45,390 nt of DNA, taken from positions 1 to 45,390 of the forward strand of contig CAZDDI010000034.1 in NCBI GenBank assembly GCA_964504195.1, given 5' to 3'. The notes under the pieces were generated by a model, which worked only from the letters and a program-made list of their open reading frames with translations, made no database searches and was not told where the DNA came from. Below are positions 16,154-23,131 of the stretch, piece after piece. How positions within the stretch are numbered: the stretch's first letter is position 1; each line of letters starts with the position of its first letter. Source of the DNA: CAZDDI01 sp964504195 (lineage in GTDB: Bacteria > Chloroflexota > Anaerolineae > B4-G1 > SLSP01). The position numbers were made by a program, and so were the translations under genes.

Positions 16154-16764
16154 GTGAGGCGCCACAATTCGAGCGATTGCGCCGGGCGATTTTGGAGCAG
16201 GCCCGGCAAGACGCGCACCAGGTTCTTGAGCAGGCTGAAGTGCAGGCTGAGGCCCTGTTGCACCGCGCTACAGTGCAGGCCGAGCAAGCAGCACAACAAC
16301 AGTTGACGGCTCACAAGCAGAAAATCGCCCAAGAACTGGAACAGGGCAGCGCGCAAGCACAACTGGAAGCTCAGATGTTCCTGCTGGAGCAGCGCGAGGT
16401 GCTGTTACAGCGTGTTCTGGCAGATGCAACGGAGCAGTTGGCGAGCGTCGCCGCGTGGCCGAACTACCCGGAGCTGGCGGTGAGCCTGACGCGGGACGCC
16501 CTCGGTCACTTACACGCACCGGAAGTTGTGCTCGAAGCCGATCCGCAGACGCAACGCGCGCTCGATGCCGCCGTGCTGGAAGCATTGGGCGCAGAGTTCG
16601 GCGTGACTGTAACTGTTGCCCCGTCGTTGGTGGAGGGGTTGGGTGTCATTGCCCGCACACCCGACGGCCATCGCCGCTACGACAACACCCTGGCGGCCCG
16701 TTTGGAGCGACTGTATCCACAACTGCGCCCTGAAATCTACGCGCTGTTGACGGGAGACAAGTAG
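16150..16764 (+). CDS. atpE: V/A-type ATP synthase subunit E (peripheral stalk)
   Basis: Subunit E (204 aa) forms the outer stalk with subunit G/H. Residues 10-110 are a long charged coiled coil rich in Gln, Ala and Glu (for example ILEQARQDAHQVLEQAEVQA). Residues 115-204 form the globular head with GVIARTPDGHRRYDNTLAAR, close to the conserved C-terminal motif of the family (G-G-hh-hhx-DGxhxhxNTh-x-R). It overlaps atpF by 4 bases. Its stop codon TAG is inside the repeat word AAGTAGCAAG. Confidence 0.9.
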   Translation: MSEAPQFERLRRAILEQARQDAHQVLEQAEVQAEALLHRATVQAEQAAQQQLTAHKQKIAQELEQGSAQAQLEAQMFLLEQREVLLQRVLADATEQLASVAAWPNYPELAVSLTRDALGHLHAPEVVLEADPQTQRALDAAVLEALGAEFGVTVTVAPSLVEGLGVIARTPDGHRRYDNTLAARLERLYPQLRPEIYALLTGDK

Positions 16765-16877
16765 CAAGTTGCAAGCCACAAGCAGCAAGCGGCAAGCCAC
16801 AAGCAGCAAGCGGCAAGTGGCAAGCAACAAGTAACCAGTAACAAGCAACCAGTATCCAGTATCCAGCAACCAGAACT
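16762..16877 (+). repeat. AAGC/CCAGTA word repeats running into the atpA start
   Basis: The block consists of AAGCAGCAAGCGGCAAG-like words that include two copies of a 22-bp unit (CACAAGCAGC...), then CCAGTAACAAGCAA and CCAGTATCCAGTATCCAGCA words. It starts in the atpE stop codon and ends directly at the ATG of atpA. There is no inverted arm, so unlike other blocks it forms no hairpin, and no Shine-Dalgarno sequence is left before atpA. Confidence 0.8.
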
Positions 16878-18665
16878 ATGAGCGAATCACAATACATCGG
16901 TAAAGTCGTATGGGTCAATGGCCCGGTGGTGCGCGCGCGCGGCTCCCGGCAGGTGGGTATGATGGACGTGGTGGAGGTGGGTGAGGAGCATCTGGTCGCC
17001 GAAGTCATCGGCCTGGTGGATGATATTCTCACCTTGCAAGTCTACGAGGAGACTGCCGGCCTCAAGCCTGGCGCGCCGGTCTTCGGCACGGGCCATCCGC
17101 TCACGGTGGAATTAGGGCCGGGGCTGTTGCGTAGCATCTTCGATGGCATCCAACGCCCGCTACCCGTGTTGGAGCTGCGCAGTGGGGCGTTCATCGGGCG
17201 CGGCATCAAGACCACGTCTCTATATCGTAAACAACAATGGAGCTTTACGCCTACCGCTGTTGCGGGGGCGCAGCTGCGCGGGGGCGCTGAGCTGGGCGTG
17301 GTGCCCGAAACTGCGCTGATTGCCCATCGTGTGCTGCTGCCGCCGACACTGGCTGGTGAGCTGGTGTGGCTTGCGCCGCCCGGCGAGTACACCATCACCG
17401 ACCCGGTGGCTCGCGTGCGGATGCCACAGGGCAACGAGGTCACGGTGATGATGCTCCGGCAGTGGCCGGTGCGCCGCCCGCGTCCGGTACAGCGTCGCCT
17501 GCCGCCGAGCGAACTGCTCACTACCGGCCTGCGCGTGCTGGACAGCTTCTTCCCCCTGGCGCGGGGCGGCACGGCAGCAACGCCGGGCGGCTTCGGCGCG
17601 GGCAAGACGCTCACCCAGCATAGCATCGCCAAGTGGAGCGACGCCGATATTGTGATTTATGTGGGTTGCGGTGAGCGCGGCAACGAGATGACGCAGGTAT
17701 TGCAGGAATTCCCCGAACTGCACGACCCCCGCAGCGGCAAGCCCTTGTTGGAGCGCACGGTATTGATCGCCAACACCTCCAATATGCCCGTAGCCGCGCG
17801 CGAGGCCAGCATCTACACGGGCGTGACCATCGCTGAGTATTACCGTGACATGGGCTACAACGTGGCGCTCATGGCCGATTCTACCTCCCGGTGGGCGGAG
17901 GCGCTGCGCGAGATCTCCGGTCGCCTGGAAGAGATGCCCGCCGAGGAGGGCTATCCTTCGTACCTGGGCGCGCGGCTCGCGGCGTTCTACGAGCGGGCCG
18001 GGCAGGTCATCACCCTGAACGGCACGTGTGGTTCGGTCAGCCTCATCGGCGCGGTTAGCCCGCCCGGTAATGATTTTTCCGAGCCGGTGACGCAGAACAC
18101 GCGGCGTTTTGTGCGCTGCTTCTGGGCGCTCGATAAGACCCTGGCGGCGGCGCGGCACTTCCCCGCCATCAACTGGCTGGAAAGTTATAGTGAATATGTC
18201 GAGGCGCTCGCGCCCTGGTGGGAGGCGCAGGGTTTCCCCGCGTGGCGCACCCTGCGGGCGCAGGCGTTGGGGATTTTGCAGCAGGAGAGCCGCTTGCAGC
18301 AGATTGTCAAACTGGTGGGGGCGGATTCACTACCCGATGTGGAGCAGCTCACGCTCGATACGGCGCGGTTACTGCGCGAGGGCTTCTTGCAGCAGAACGC
18401 GCTCGATCCGGTGGATGCCAGCACGCCCCTCGGCAAACAGATTGCCATGCTCGCGGCGATTTTGCACGTCCATGAGTGCGCGGCGGACATCGTTGCGCGC
18501 GGCTGCCCGGCGAGCCTGATCCACGCACTACCCGGCATCAGCAAGCTCGTGCGGATGAAAACCGCCATTCCCAATACGGATTACGCGCCCGCTATCGCCG
18601 CCTTGCTCAGGGAATTGGATGGGCAGCTGGATGATTTTGCGCAGAAGTACAAGAGCGTGAAGTAG
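16878..18665 (+). CDS. atpA: V/A-type ATP synthase catalytic subunit A
   Basis: The catalytic ATPase subunit (595 aa). The N-terminal barrel begins YIGKVVWVNGPVVRARG, the A-specific non-homologous region lies about 115-200, and the P-loop is GGFGAGKTLTQ (about 235-245; most homologues have GPFGSGKT). Further family motifs are YVGCGERGNEMTQVLQEFPEL, ANTSNMPVAAREASIYTG, MADSTSRWAEALREISGRLE and GAVSPPGNDFSEPV. The length is typical. It is preceded by repeats and not by a ribosome site, although the product should be made in stoichiometry with subunit B. Confidence 0.95.
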   Translation: MSESQYIGKVVWVNGPVVRARGSRQVGMMDVVEVGEEHLVAEVIGLVDDILTLQVYEETAGLKPGAPVFGTGHPLTVELGPGLLRSIFDGIQRPLPVLELRSGAFIGRGIKTTSLYRKQQWSFTPTAVAGAQLRGGAELGVVPETALIAHRVLLPPTLAGELVWLAPPGEYTITDPVARVRMPQGNEVTVMMLRQWPVRRPRPVQRRLPPSELLTTGLRVLDSFFPLARGGTAATPGGFGAGKTLTQHSIAKWSDADIVIYVGCGERGNEMTQVLQEFPELHDPRSGKPLLERTVLIANTSNMPVAAREASIYTGVTIAEYYRDMGYNVALMADSTSRWAEALREISGRLEEMPAEEGYPSYLGARLAAFYERAGQVITLNGTCGSVSLIGAVSPPGNDFSEPVTQNTRRFVRCFWALDKTLAAARHFPAINWLESYSEYVEALAPWWEAQGFPAWRTLRAQALGILQQESRLQQIVKLVGADSLPDVEQLTLDTARLLREGFLQQNALDPVDASTPLGKQIAMLAAILHVHECAADIVARGCPASLIHALPGISKLVRMKTAIPNTDYAPAIAALLRELDGQLDDFAQKYKSVK

Positions 18666-18713
18666 GGAGTAGTGGGCATTGGCATTAATTTGCGATTTGA
18701 TAAGGACTGTATC

Positions 18714-20141
18714 ATGAATGGTGGACAAGAGATTCTCGGTGTGAGCCGTATCACCGGGCCGCTGGTGATAGTGGAGGGCTTGACCGGCGTGGGCTACGAT
18801 GAGGTCGTCGAAGTGCTGGATGCGCAGCAGCGGCTCCGCTTGGGCCGGGTGCTGGAAGTCGGTGAGCAGACCGCCGTGATTGAGGTGTTCGCCGGCACCA
18901 CCGGGCTTTCCATTGAAGAGACCCACATACGTTTTCAGGGGCGCACGTTTCACTTGCCGGTGGCGCGGGAGATGCTGGGGCGCACGTTCAACGGCTTGGG
19001 CCAGTCCCTTGACGGTGGGCCGCCGCCGCTGGCTGAGCGGTGGGCCGATGTCAACGGGCAGCCCATCAACCCTACGGCGCGGCGCTATCCCCGCGAGGCT
19101 ATCCAGACAGGGATTTCAGCGATTGATGGCCTTAACACACTGATTCTGGGGCAAAAGCTCCCCATCTTCTCCGGCAACGGCCTCCCCCACAACGCGCTGG
19201 CCGCGCAAATCGTGCGCCAGGCGCAGCTCGTCGGTGGTGCGGACCGCACCGATTTCGCCATTGTCTTTGCGGCGTTGGGCATTTCCCACGATACTGCCGA
19301 GTATTTCCGCGCTGAATTCCACGCCAGCGGCGCGTTGACCCGTGTGGCGATGTTCTTCAATCTGGCCGATGACCCGCCCATCGAGCGGCTCATCACGCCA
19401 CGCGCCGCGCTCACGCTGGGCGAGCATCTGGCGTTCACACATGGGATGCATGTTCTGGTCATCCTTACCGACATGACCAACTACTGCGAGGCGTTGCGGC
19501 AGGTCTCCAACATTCGCGGCGAAGTGCCGAGCCGCAAGGGCTATCCCGGCTACCTCTACAGTGAGCTGGCCGCGCTCTACGAACGCAGTGGCCGCCTGCG
19601 CGACGGCAGTGGATCGCTCACGCTCGTCCCCATCCTCACCATGCCCAATGACGACATCACCCATCCCGTACCTGATCTGACCGGCTACATCACCGAGGGG
19701 CAGATTGTGCTGAGCCGGCCTTTACACCGTAGCGGGGTGTATCCCCCCATCGCCGTGTTGCCGTCGCTTTCCCGGTTGATGAAAGACGGCATTGGGGAAG
19801 GGCGCACGCGCGCCGACCATGCGCACCTGGCGGCGCAACTGTACGCGGCCTACGCACATGTGCAGGATGTGCGCGCGCTGGCCTCGGTCATCGGCGCGGA
19901 GGAGTTGCCGCCGGTGGATCAGGCTTATTTGCGATTTGGGGAGGCGTTCGAGCAGCGCTTTGTGGGGCAATCGCCCACCGAATGCCGGAGTTTCGCAGCC
20001 ACACTCGATAGGGGCTGGGCGCTCCTGCGCCTCTTGCCCCGCGACGAGCTCACCCGCGTCACCGAAGAGGAATTGGCGGTGCATTATCAGGAGTCGAATA
20101 TGCTTACCCCGCGTGACCAGCCACACGCCATGAAAACCTAA
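18714..20141 (+). CDS. atpB: V/A-type ATP synthase regulatory subunit B
   Basis: The non-catalytic nucleotide-binding subunit (475 aa). Seen are ITGPLVIVEGL at the N-terminus, TGISAIDGLNTLILGQKLPI, the degenerate P-loop region FSGNGLPHN that distinguishes B from A, FAALGISHDTAEYFR, and TDMTNYCEALRQVSNIRGEVP with YPGYLYSELAALYERSG. The ATG at 18714 follows TAAGGACTG and is preferred to the GTG at 18672, whose extra 14 residues match nothing in the family. The last residues (about RDQPHAMKT) come from a repeat element shared with 6093-6156, so the C-terminus is not ancestral (inference). Confidence 0.93.
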   Translation: MNGGQEILGVSRITGPLVIVEGLTGVGYDEVVEVLDAQQRLRLGRVLEVGEQTAVIEVFAGTTGLSIEETHIRFQGRTFHLPVAREMLGRTFNGLGQSLDGGPPPLAERWADVNGQPINPTARRYPREAIQTGISAIDGLNTLILGQKLPIFSGNGLPHNALAAQIVRQAQLVGGADRTDFAIVFAALGISHDTAEYFRAEFHASGALTRVAMFFNLADDPPIERLITPRAALTLGEHLAFTHGMHVLVILTDMTNYCEALRQVSNIRGEVPSRKGYPGYLYSELAALYERSGRLRDGSGSLTLVPILTMPNDDITHPVPDLTGYITEGQIVLSRPLHRSGVYPPIAVLPSLSRLMKDGIGEGRTRADHAHLAAQLYAAYAHVQDVRALASVIGAEELPPVDQAYLRFGEAFEQRFVGQSPTECRSFAATLDRGWALLRLLPRDELTRVTEEELAVHYQESNMLTPRDQPHAMKT

Positions 20142-20173
20142 CCCGCATAGCGCTCGTACTGCGTAAAACGTAA
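20111..20173 (+). repeat. Copy of the 65-bp repeat overlapping the atpB 3' end
   Basis: It matches the reverse complement of 6093-6156 at about 82 percent over 65 positions without gaps. The first half encodes the AtpB tail, and the second half (CTCGTACTGCGTAAAACG) fills the gap to the ATG of atpD, which therefore has no Shine-Dalgarno sequence. Confidence 0.75.
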
Positions 20174-20791
20174 ATGGAACAACAAATCACGCCCACCCGT
20201 AGCAATCTGCTACAAACCCGCGAGATGCTTGCGTTGGCCCGCGAGGGGCATGAAATCCTCGACAAGAAACGCGAGGTGCTCACGACCACGCTGCTCCAGC
20301 TGGCGCATACGGCGCAGGCGCAGCAGCTCGCTCTGCAAGCCGCATTGGCCGAAGCTTATGCCGCGCTGACCGAAGCGCGCCAGGCGATGGGCCGTGAGCG
20401 TTTGGAGTGGGTGGCCATGGCGGTGAACAAAAGCGTCAGCGTTGAAATTACGCTGCACAGCATCATGGGCGTAGCGACGCCCACCGTCGCCGCGCGCGGT
20501 GGGCCGCCGGAGATGGCCTACAGTCCTGGCGATACGCCGGTGGCGCTGGATGAAGCAGTGGCCCAGTTCCGCGCGGCATTGGCGCTGCTACCGGAGACCG
20601 CCGCGACCCTCACCACCGTCTGGCGGCTGGCCCGCGAGCTCCAAAAGACGCAGCGGCGAGTGAACGCCTTGCAGTATGTCCTCGTTCCCCGCTATCAGAC
20701 CGCCGTGACCAGCATCGAGAATGCCCTGGAAGAGCGTGAGCGCGAAGAAACCTTCCGTCTCAAGCGGCTGAAGGGGAAACGGGAGACGTGA
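20174..20791 (+). CDS. atpD: V/A-type ATP synthase subunit D (central shaft)
   Basis: Subunit D (205 aa) is the rotating shaft in the A3B3 head. The N-terminus PTRSNLLQTREMLALAREGHEILDKKREVL is the family hallmark (positions 7-36: TRSxLLxLKxxLxxAxxGxxLLKxKRExL). The chain ends in a basic helix (RVNALQYVLVPRYQTAVTSI, then FRLKRLKGKRE), also diagnostic. It is the last operon gene; the spacing to atpB is filled by a repeat copy. Confidence 0.93.
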   Translation: MEQQITPTRSNLLQTREMLALAREGHEILDKKREVLTTTLLQLAHTAQAQQLALQAALAEAYAALTEARQAMGRERLEWVAMAVNKSVSVEITLHSIMGVATPTVAARGGPPEMAYSPGDTPVALDEAVAQFRAALALLPETAATLTTVWRLARELQKTQRRVNALQYVLVPRYQTAVTSIENALEEREREETFRLKRLKGKRET

Positions 20792-20801
20792 TTGGTCTAT
20801 T

Positions 20802-20830
20802 TTGGCTTTTTCAGATACGCATGGTATAAT
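20802..20830 (+). promoter_or_regulatory. Promoter of the thiamine locus
   Basis: TTGGCT (20802-20807), a 17-bp spacer and a perfect TATAAT (20825-20830) preceded by TGG (extended -10) predict a start near 20837. This leaves about 110 bases of leader before the riboswitch. Confidence 0.7.
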
Positions 20831-20944
20831 CCGGTTGAGAGCCAATCCAAAAATTTACGTAGGCGCTGGTCGAAACTAGCGCTAGGTTTTGACTAGTTTG
20901 AGCGGTAGCGAGTTGTTTGGATAGCTTTCAGGCTTTAACAAGTG

Positions 20945-21060
20945 GTTTTTCCAGGGGAGTCCGGGGAATCGGACTGAGAGGGCGCTGAGCATCCTGCGCT
21001 GACCCTTACGTTTGCGCGAGCAAGCATACCTGATCCGGATCATGCCGGCGGAGGGAGGAA
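20945..21060 (+). promoter_or_regulatory. TPP riboswitch (THI element)
   Basis: The conserved thi-box parts appear in order: GGGGAG (20954-20959), CTGAGA (20974-20979), ACCCTT (21002-21007), CCTGATCCGGATCATGCCGG (21029-21048) and GAGGGA (21051-21056). The outer P1 helix can be formed by TTTTTCC at 20946-20952 with GGAGGAA at 21054-21060. The element precedes thiamine pyrophosphokinase and, with the terminator after it, should stop transcription when TPP is abundant. Confidence 0.95.
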
Positions 21061-21076
21061 GTAGTATTACAAGACT

Positions 21077-21112
21077 ATCCCCGCCGGGCAAACGCCGGCG
21101 GGGATTTTTTTT
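21077..21112 (+). terminator. Riboswitch-controlled intrinsic terminator
   Basis: An 11-bp GC stem (21077-21087 with 21095-21105) is followed by nine T residues. The left arm CCGCCGG (21081-21087) is also complementary to CCGGCGG at 21045-21051 in the 3' part of the riboswitch, which gives an anti-terminator pairing when TPP is absent. Confidence 0.9.
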
Positions 21113-21134
21113 TGATGCGTGAAATCGGAGTATT

Positions 21135-21788
21135 ATGAACATCATCATCTTTGCTAATGGAGTGATAGAGAACTTGCGTGCCGAGGTCGCTCGTTGGATA
21201 CAGCCGGGGGATCTCATCGTTGCTGCGGATGGCGGGACACGTCACGCGCTGGCGGCAGGCGTGTTACCCATCCGTATCATCGGGGATCTGGACTCGCTTG
21301 ATGCGGATCTCCGCGCGTATGCTGAGGCTGCTGGGATGGAGTTTCACGTTTATCCGCCCGCCAAAGATGAGACCGATTTGGAGTTGGCGTTGCTTTGGGC
21401 GGTAGAGCAATCTGCCGAGGTTATTGTTATTCTCGGTGCGATGGGTGGGCGGCCCGATCAGGAACTTGCTAATTTGTTGTTACTTGCTCTGCCTGCGCTG
21501 GCGGGTCGCAAGGCGGTTATTGTGAATGGCACGTGGGTTATTTGTTGCATTCGTGGCGGTGAGGCGTTCGTGTTGCGCGGCACTCCCGGCGATACGGTTT
21601 CCCTCATTCCTCTTGGCGGAGATGCTCACGGCGTAACTACGCAGGGGTTGGTGTATCCACTGCATAACGAAACTCTGTACTTCGGCCAATCTCGCGGTGT
21701 GAGCAATGTTATGGCCGGTGAAGAAGCGATGGTAACGGTTGAAGATGGATTGTTATGGTGTTTATGTAAAGAAACTCATGCGGCGTAA
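21135..21788 (+). CDS. Thiamine diphosphokinase
   Basis: This enzyme transfers pyrophosphate from ATP to thiamine, giving TPP. Family motifs in the 217-aa chain are VAADGGTRHAL, IIGDLDSLDADL (metal/ATP site), KDETDLELALLWA and LGAMGGRPDQELANLLLL. Most homologues have GGRxDHxL, so the His is replaced by Gln here. C-terminal GVTTQGLVYPL and SRGVSNVM belong to the thiamine-binding domain. CGGAG stands 5 bases before the ATG. Its position behind a TPP riboswitch supports the call. It should be cotranscribed with the thiamine-binding lipoprotein 37 bases downstream. Confidence 0.93.
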   Translation: MNIIIFANGVIENLRAEVARWIQPGDLIVAADGGTRHALAAGVLPIRIIGDLDSLDADLRAYAEAAGMEFHVYPPAKDETDLELALLWAVEQSAEVIVILGAMGGRPDQELANLLLLALPALAGRKAVIVNGTWVICCIRGGEAFVLRGTPGDTVSLIPLGGDAHGVTTQGLVYPLHNETLYFGQSRGVSNVMAGEEAMVTVEDGLLWCLCKETHAA

Positions 21789-21825
21789 TTTTTAGGGTTA
21801 CGCAACAGCTATTAGGAGGGCTGTA

Positions 21826-22872
21826 ATGAAACGTTTGATACTTTTGTTGGCTTGGGCTTTTCTTCTCGTGGCTTGCGTCAAACCCGCGCCCGCCGGGCCA
21901 CAGGTGCTACGGGTGATAACGCATGACAGCTTCAGCGTGAGCGAAGAGGTCGTTGTCGCATTCGAGGCGGAGCATAACGTCTCTGTGGTCTTTTTACAAG
22001 CTGGCGATGCGGGGACTGTGCTCAATCAGGCGATTCTCAGCAAGGCTAATCCCCAGGCGGATGTGCTCTTCGGTGTGGATAACACCTTCCTCAGCCGGGC
22101 GTTGCAGGCGGAGATCTTTGTTCCATATCGTGCAGCTGGATTGGTAAATGTGTCCGCCGCGTTGCAGCTTGACCCGGAGTATCGTGTCACGCCGGTGGAT
22201 TACGGTGATGTGTGTTTGAACTACGACAAGGCATACTTCGAGAACGCCGATCTTGCCGTTCCCCAGAGCCTTGCTGATCTAATCCAGCCTGAATACCAGG
22301 GCCTGCTCGTAGTGGAAAATCCTGTTTCATCATCGCCGGGGCTGGCGTTCCTCATCGCTACTGTTGGTGTTTTCGGCGAAGATGGCTATCTCGACACCTG
22401 GCGCGCGCTACGGGCCAATGATGTGTTGGTTGTAGATGGTTGGAGTACTGCTTACTACACTGAATTCAGTGGCGGTGCGTACAGCGAGGGCGTTCGGCCT
22501 CTGGTGGTGAGCTACGCGACCAGCCCGGCGGCTGAGGTCTTCTTCAGCGAGGGCGCACTCACTGCTCCTCCAACTGGTGCCATTGTTGCGCCGGGGACCT
22601 GCTTCCGTCAGGTTGAGTTTGCGGGGATTCTTGAAGGGACGGAGAATTTAGAGCTGGCCCAAGCTTTCATCGAATTCCTGTTGAGTGATACGTTCCAGAA
22701 CGATATCCCGCTGCAAATGTGGGTCTTTCCCGCCAGTGATAGAGCCGTGTTGCCTCAAGTCTTCCGCGACTTTGCCCTCACCGCCCAGGAACCAGTGGCT
22801 CTACCTGCCGTTGTCATTGAGCAACACCGCGAACGGTGGATCATGGAGTGGACAGAGGTGGTGTTACGGTAG
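21826..22872 (+). CDS. Thiamine-type ABC transporter substrate-binding lipoprotein
   Basis: This 348-aa lipoprotein has the lipobox LLVACVKP (Cys17). The mature part begins VLRVITHDSFSVSEEVVVAF and continues LQAGDAGTVLNQAILSKANPQADVLFGVDNTFLSRAL, a close match to the ThiB/TbpA family (VLTYDSF... GDAGxxLNRL... PxADVVLGLDxNL). Further on, TPVDYGDVCLNYDKAYF and GWSTAYYTEFSGGAY also fit. AGGAGGGCTGT gives a strong ribosome site. The riboswitch upstream supports thiamine as ligand. No permease or ATPase gene follows; those parts must be elsewhere, or the protein works with another transporter. Confidence 0.88.
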   Translation: MKRLILLLAWAFLLVACVKPAPAGPQVLRVITHDSFSVSEEVVVAFEAEHNVSVVFLQAGDAGTVLNQAILSKANPQADVLFGVDNTFLSRALQAEIFVPYRAAGLVNVSAALQLDPEYRVTPVDYGDVCLNYDKAYFENADLAVPQSLADLIQPEYQGLLVVENPVSSSPGLAFLIATVGVFGEDGYLDTWRALRANDVLVVDGWSTAYYTEFSGGAYSEGVRPLVVSYATSPAAEVFFSEGALTAPPTGAIVAPGTCFRQVEFAGILEGTENLELAQAFIEFLLSDTFQNDIPLQMWVFPASDRAVLPQVFRDFALTAQEPVALPAVVIEQHRERWIMEWTEVVLR

Positions 22873-22892
22873 GATGTAATATAATTTTATTT

Positions 22893-23021
22893 TGTCTACC
22901 GTACATTTTCCAAGCGCATTCAGTTCTAGCCACGAATTAGCACGAATTTTATGAATTTATTATTGTTTTCGTGTTAATTCGAGTGAATTCGTGGCAAAAA
23001 TCTACAAGTGTACGGTAGCAA
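22893..23021 (+). mobile_element. MITE-like element, copy 1
   Basis: A 129-bp non-coding element with terminal inverted repeats CTACCGTAC / GTACGGTAG and an inner imperfect palindrome built from GCCACGAATT and its complement AATTCGTGGC. Its reverse complement aligns along the whole length with 43627-43755. Flanks 22883-22892 and 23022-23031 agree at 8 of 10 positions, a possible decayed target duplication. No transposase is encoded; a related autonomous element would be needed in trans. Confidence 0.8.
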
Positions 23022-23040
23022 AATGTTATTAAGTTTAGTG

Positions 23041-23106
23041 CATAGACCAAGCAGGTTTCAAGGTCTTGAGTCTATACCAGGTCGTTATTCACCGGTAAAA
23101 TACTAC
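23041..23106 (+). repeat. Left 66-bp inverted repeat flanking the GNAT-membrane gene
   Basis: The reverse complement of this segment matches 24319-24384. The inner 25 bases (from GTAGTATTTTACCGG on) are identical, and the outer part CTTGAAACCTGC is shared with small changes. The two arms enclose one gene, like the ends of a transposable cassette. Confidence 0.8.
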
Positions 23107-23131
23107 TTTGTTTTACCCAAGGAGGGAACTT

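Noticed and set aside
18672..18713. Upstream GTG start for atpB
   Set aside because: The added residues match nothing in the family, while ATG 18714 has AAGGA at proper distance.
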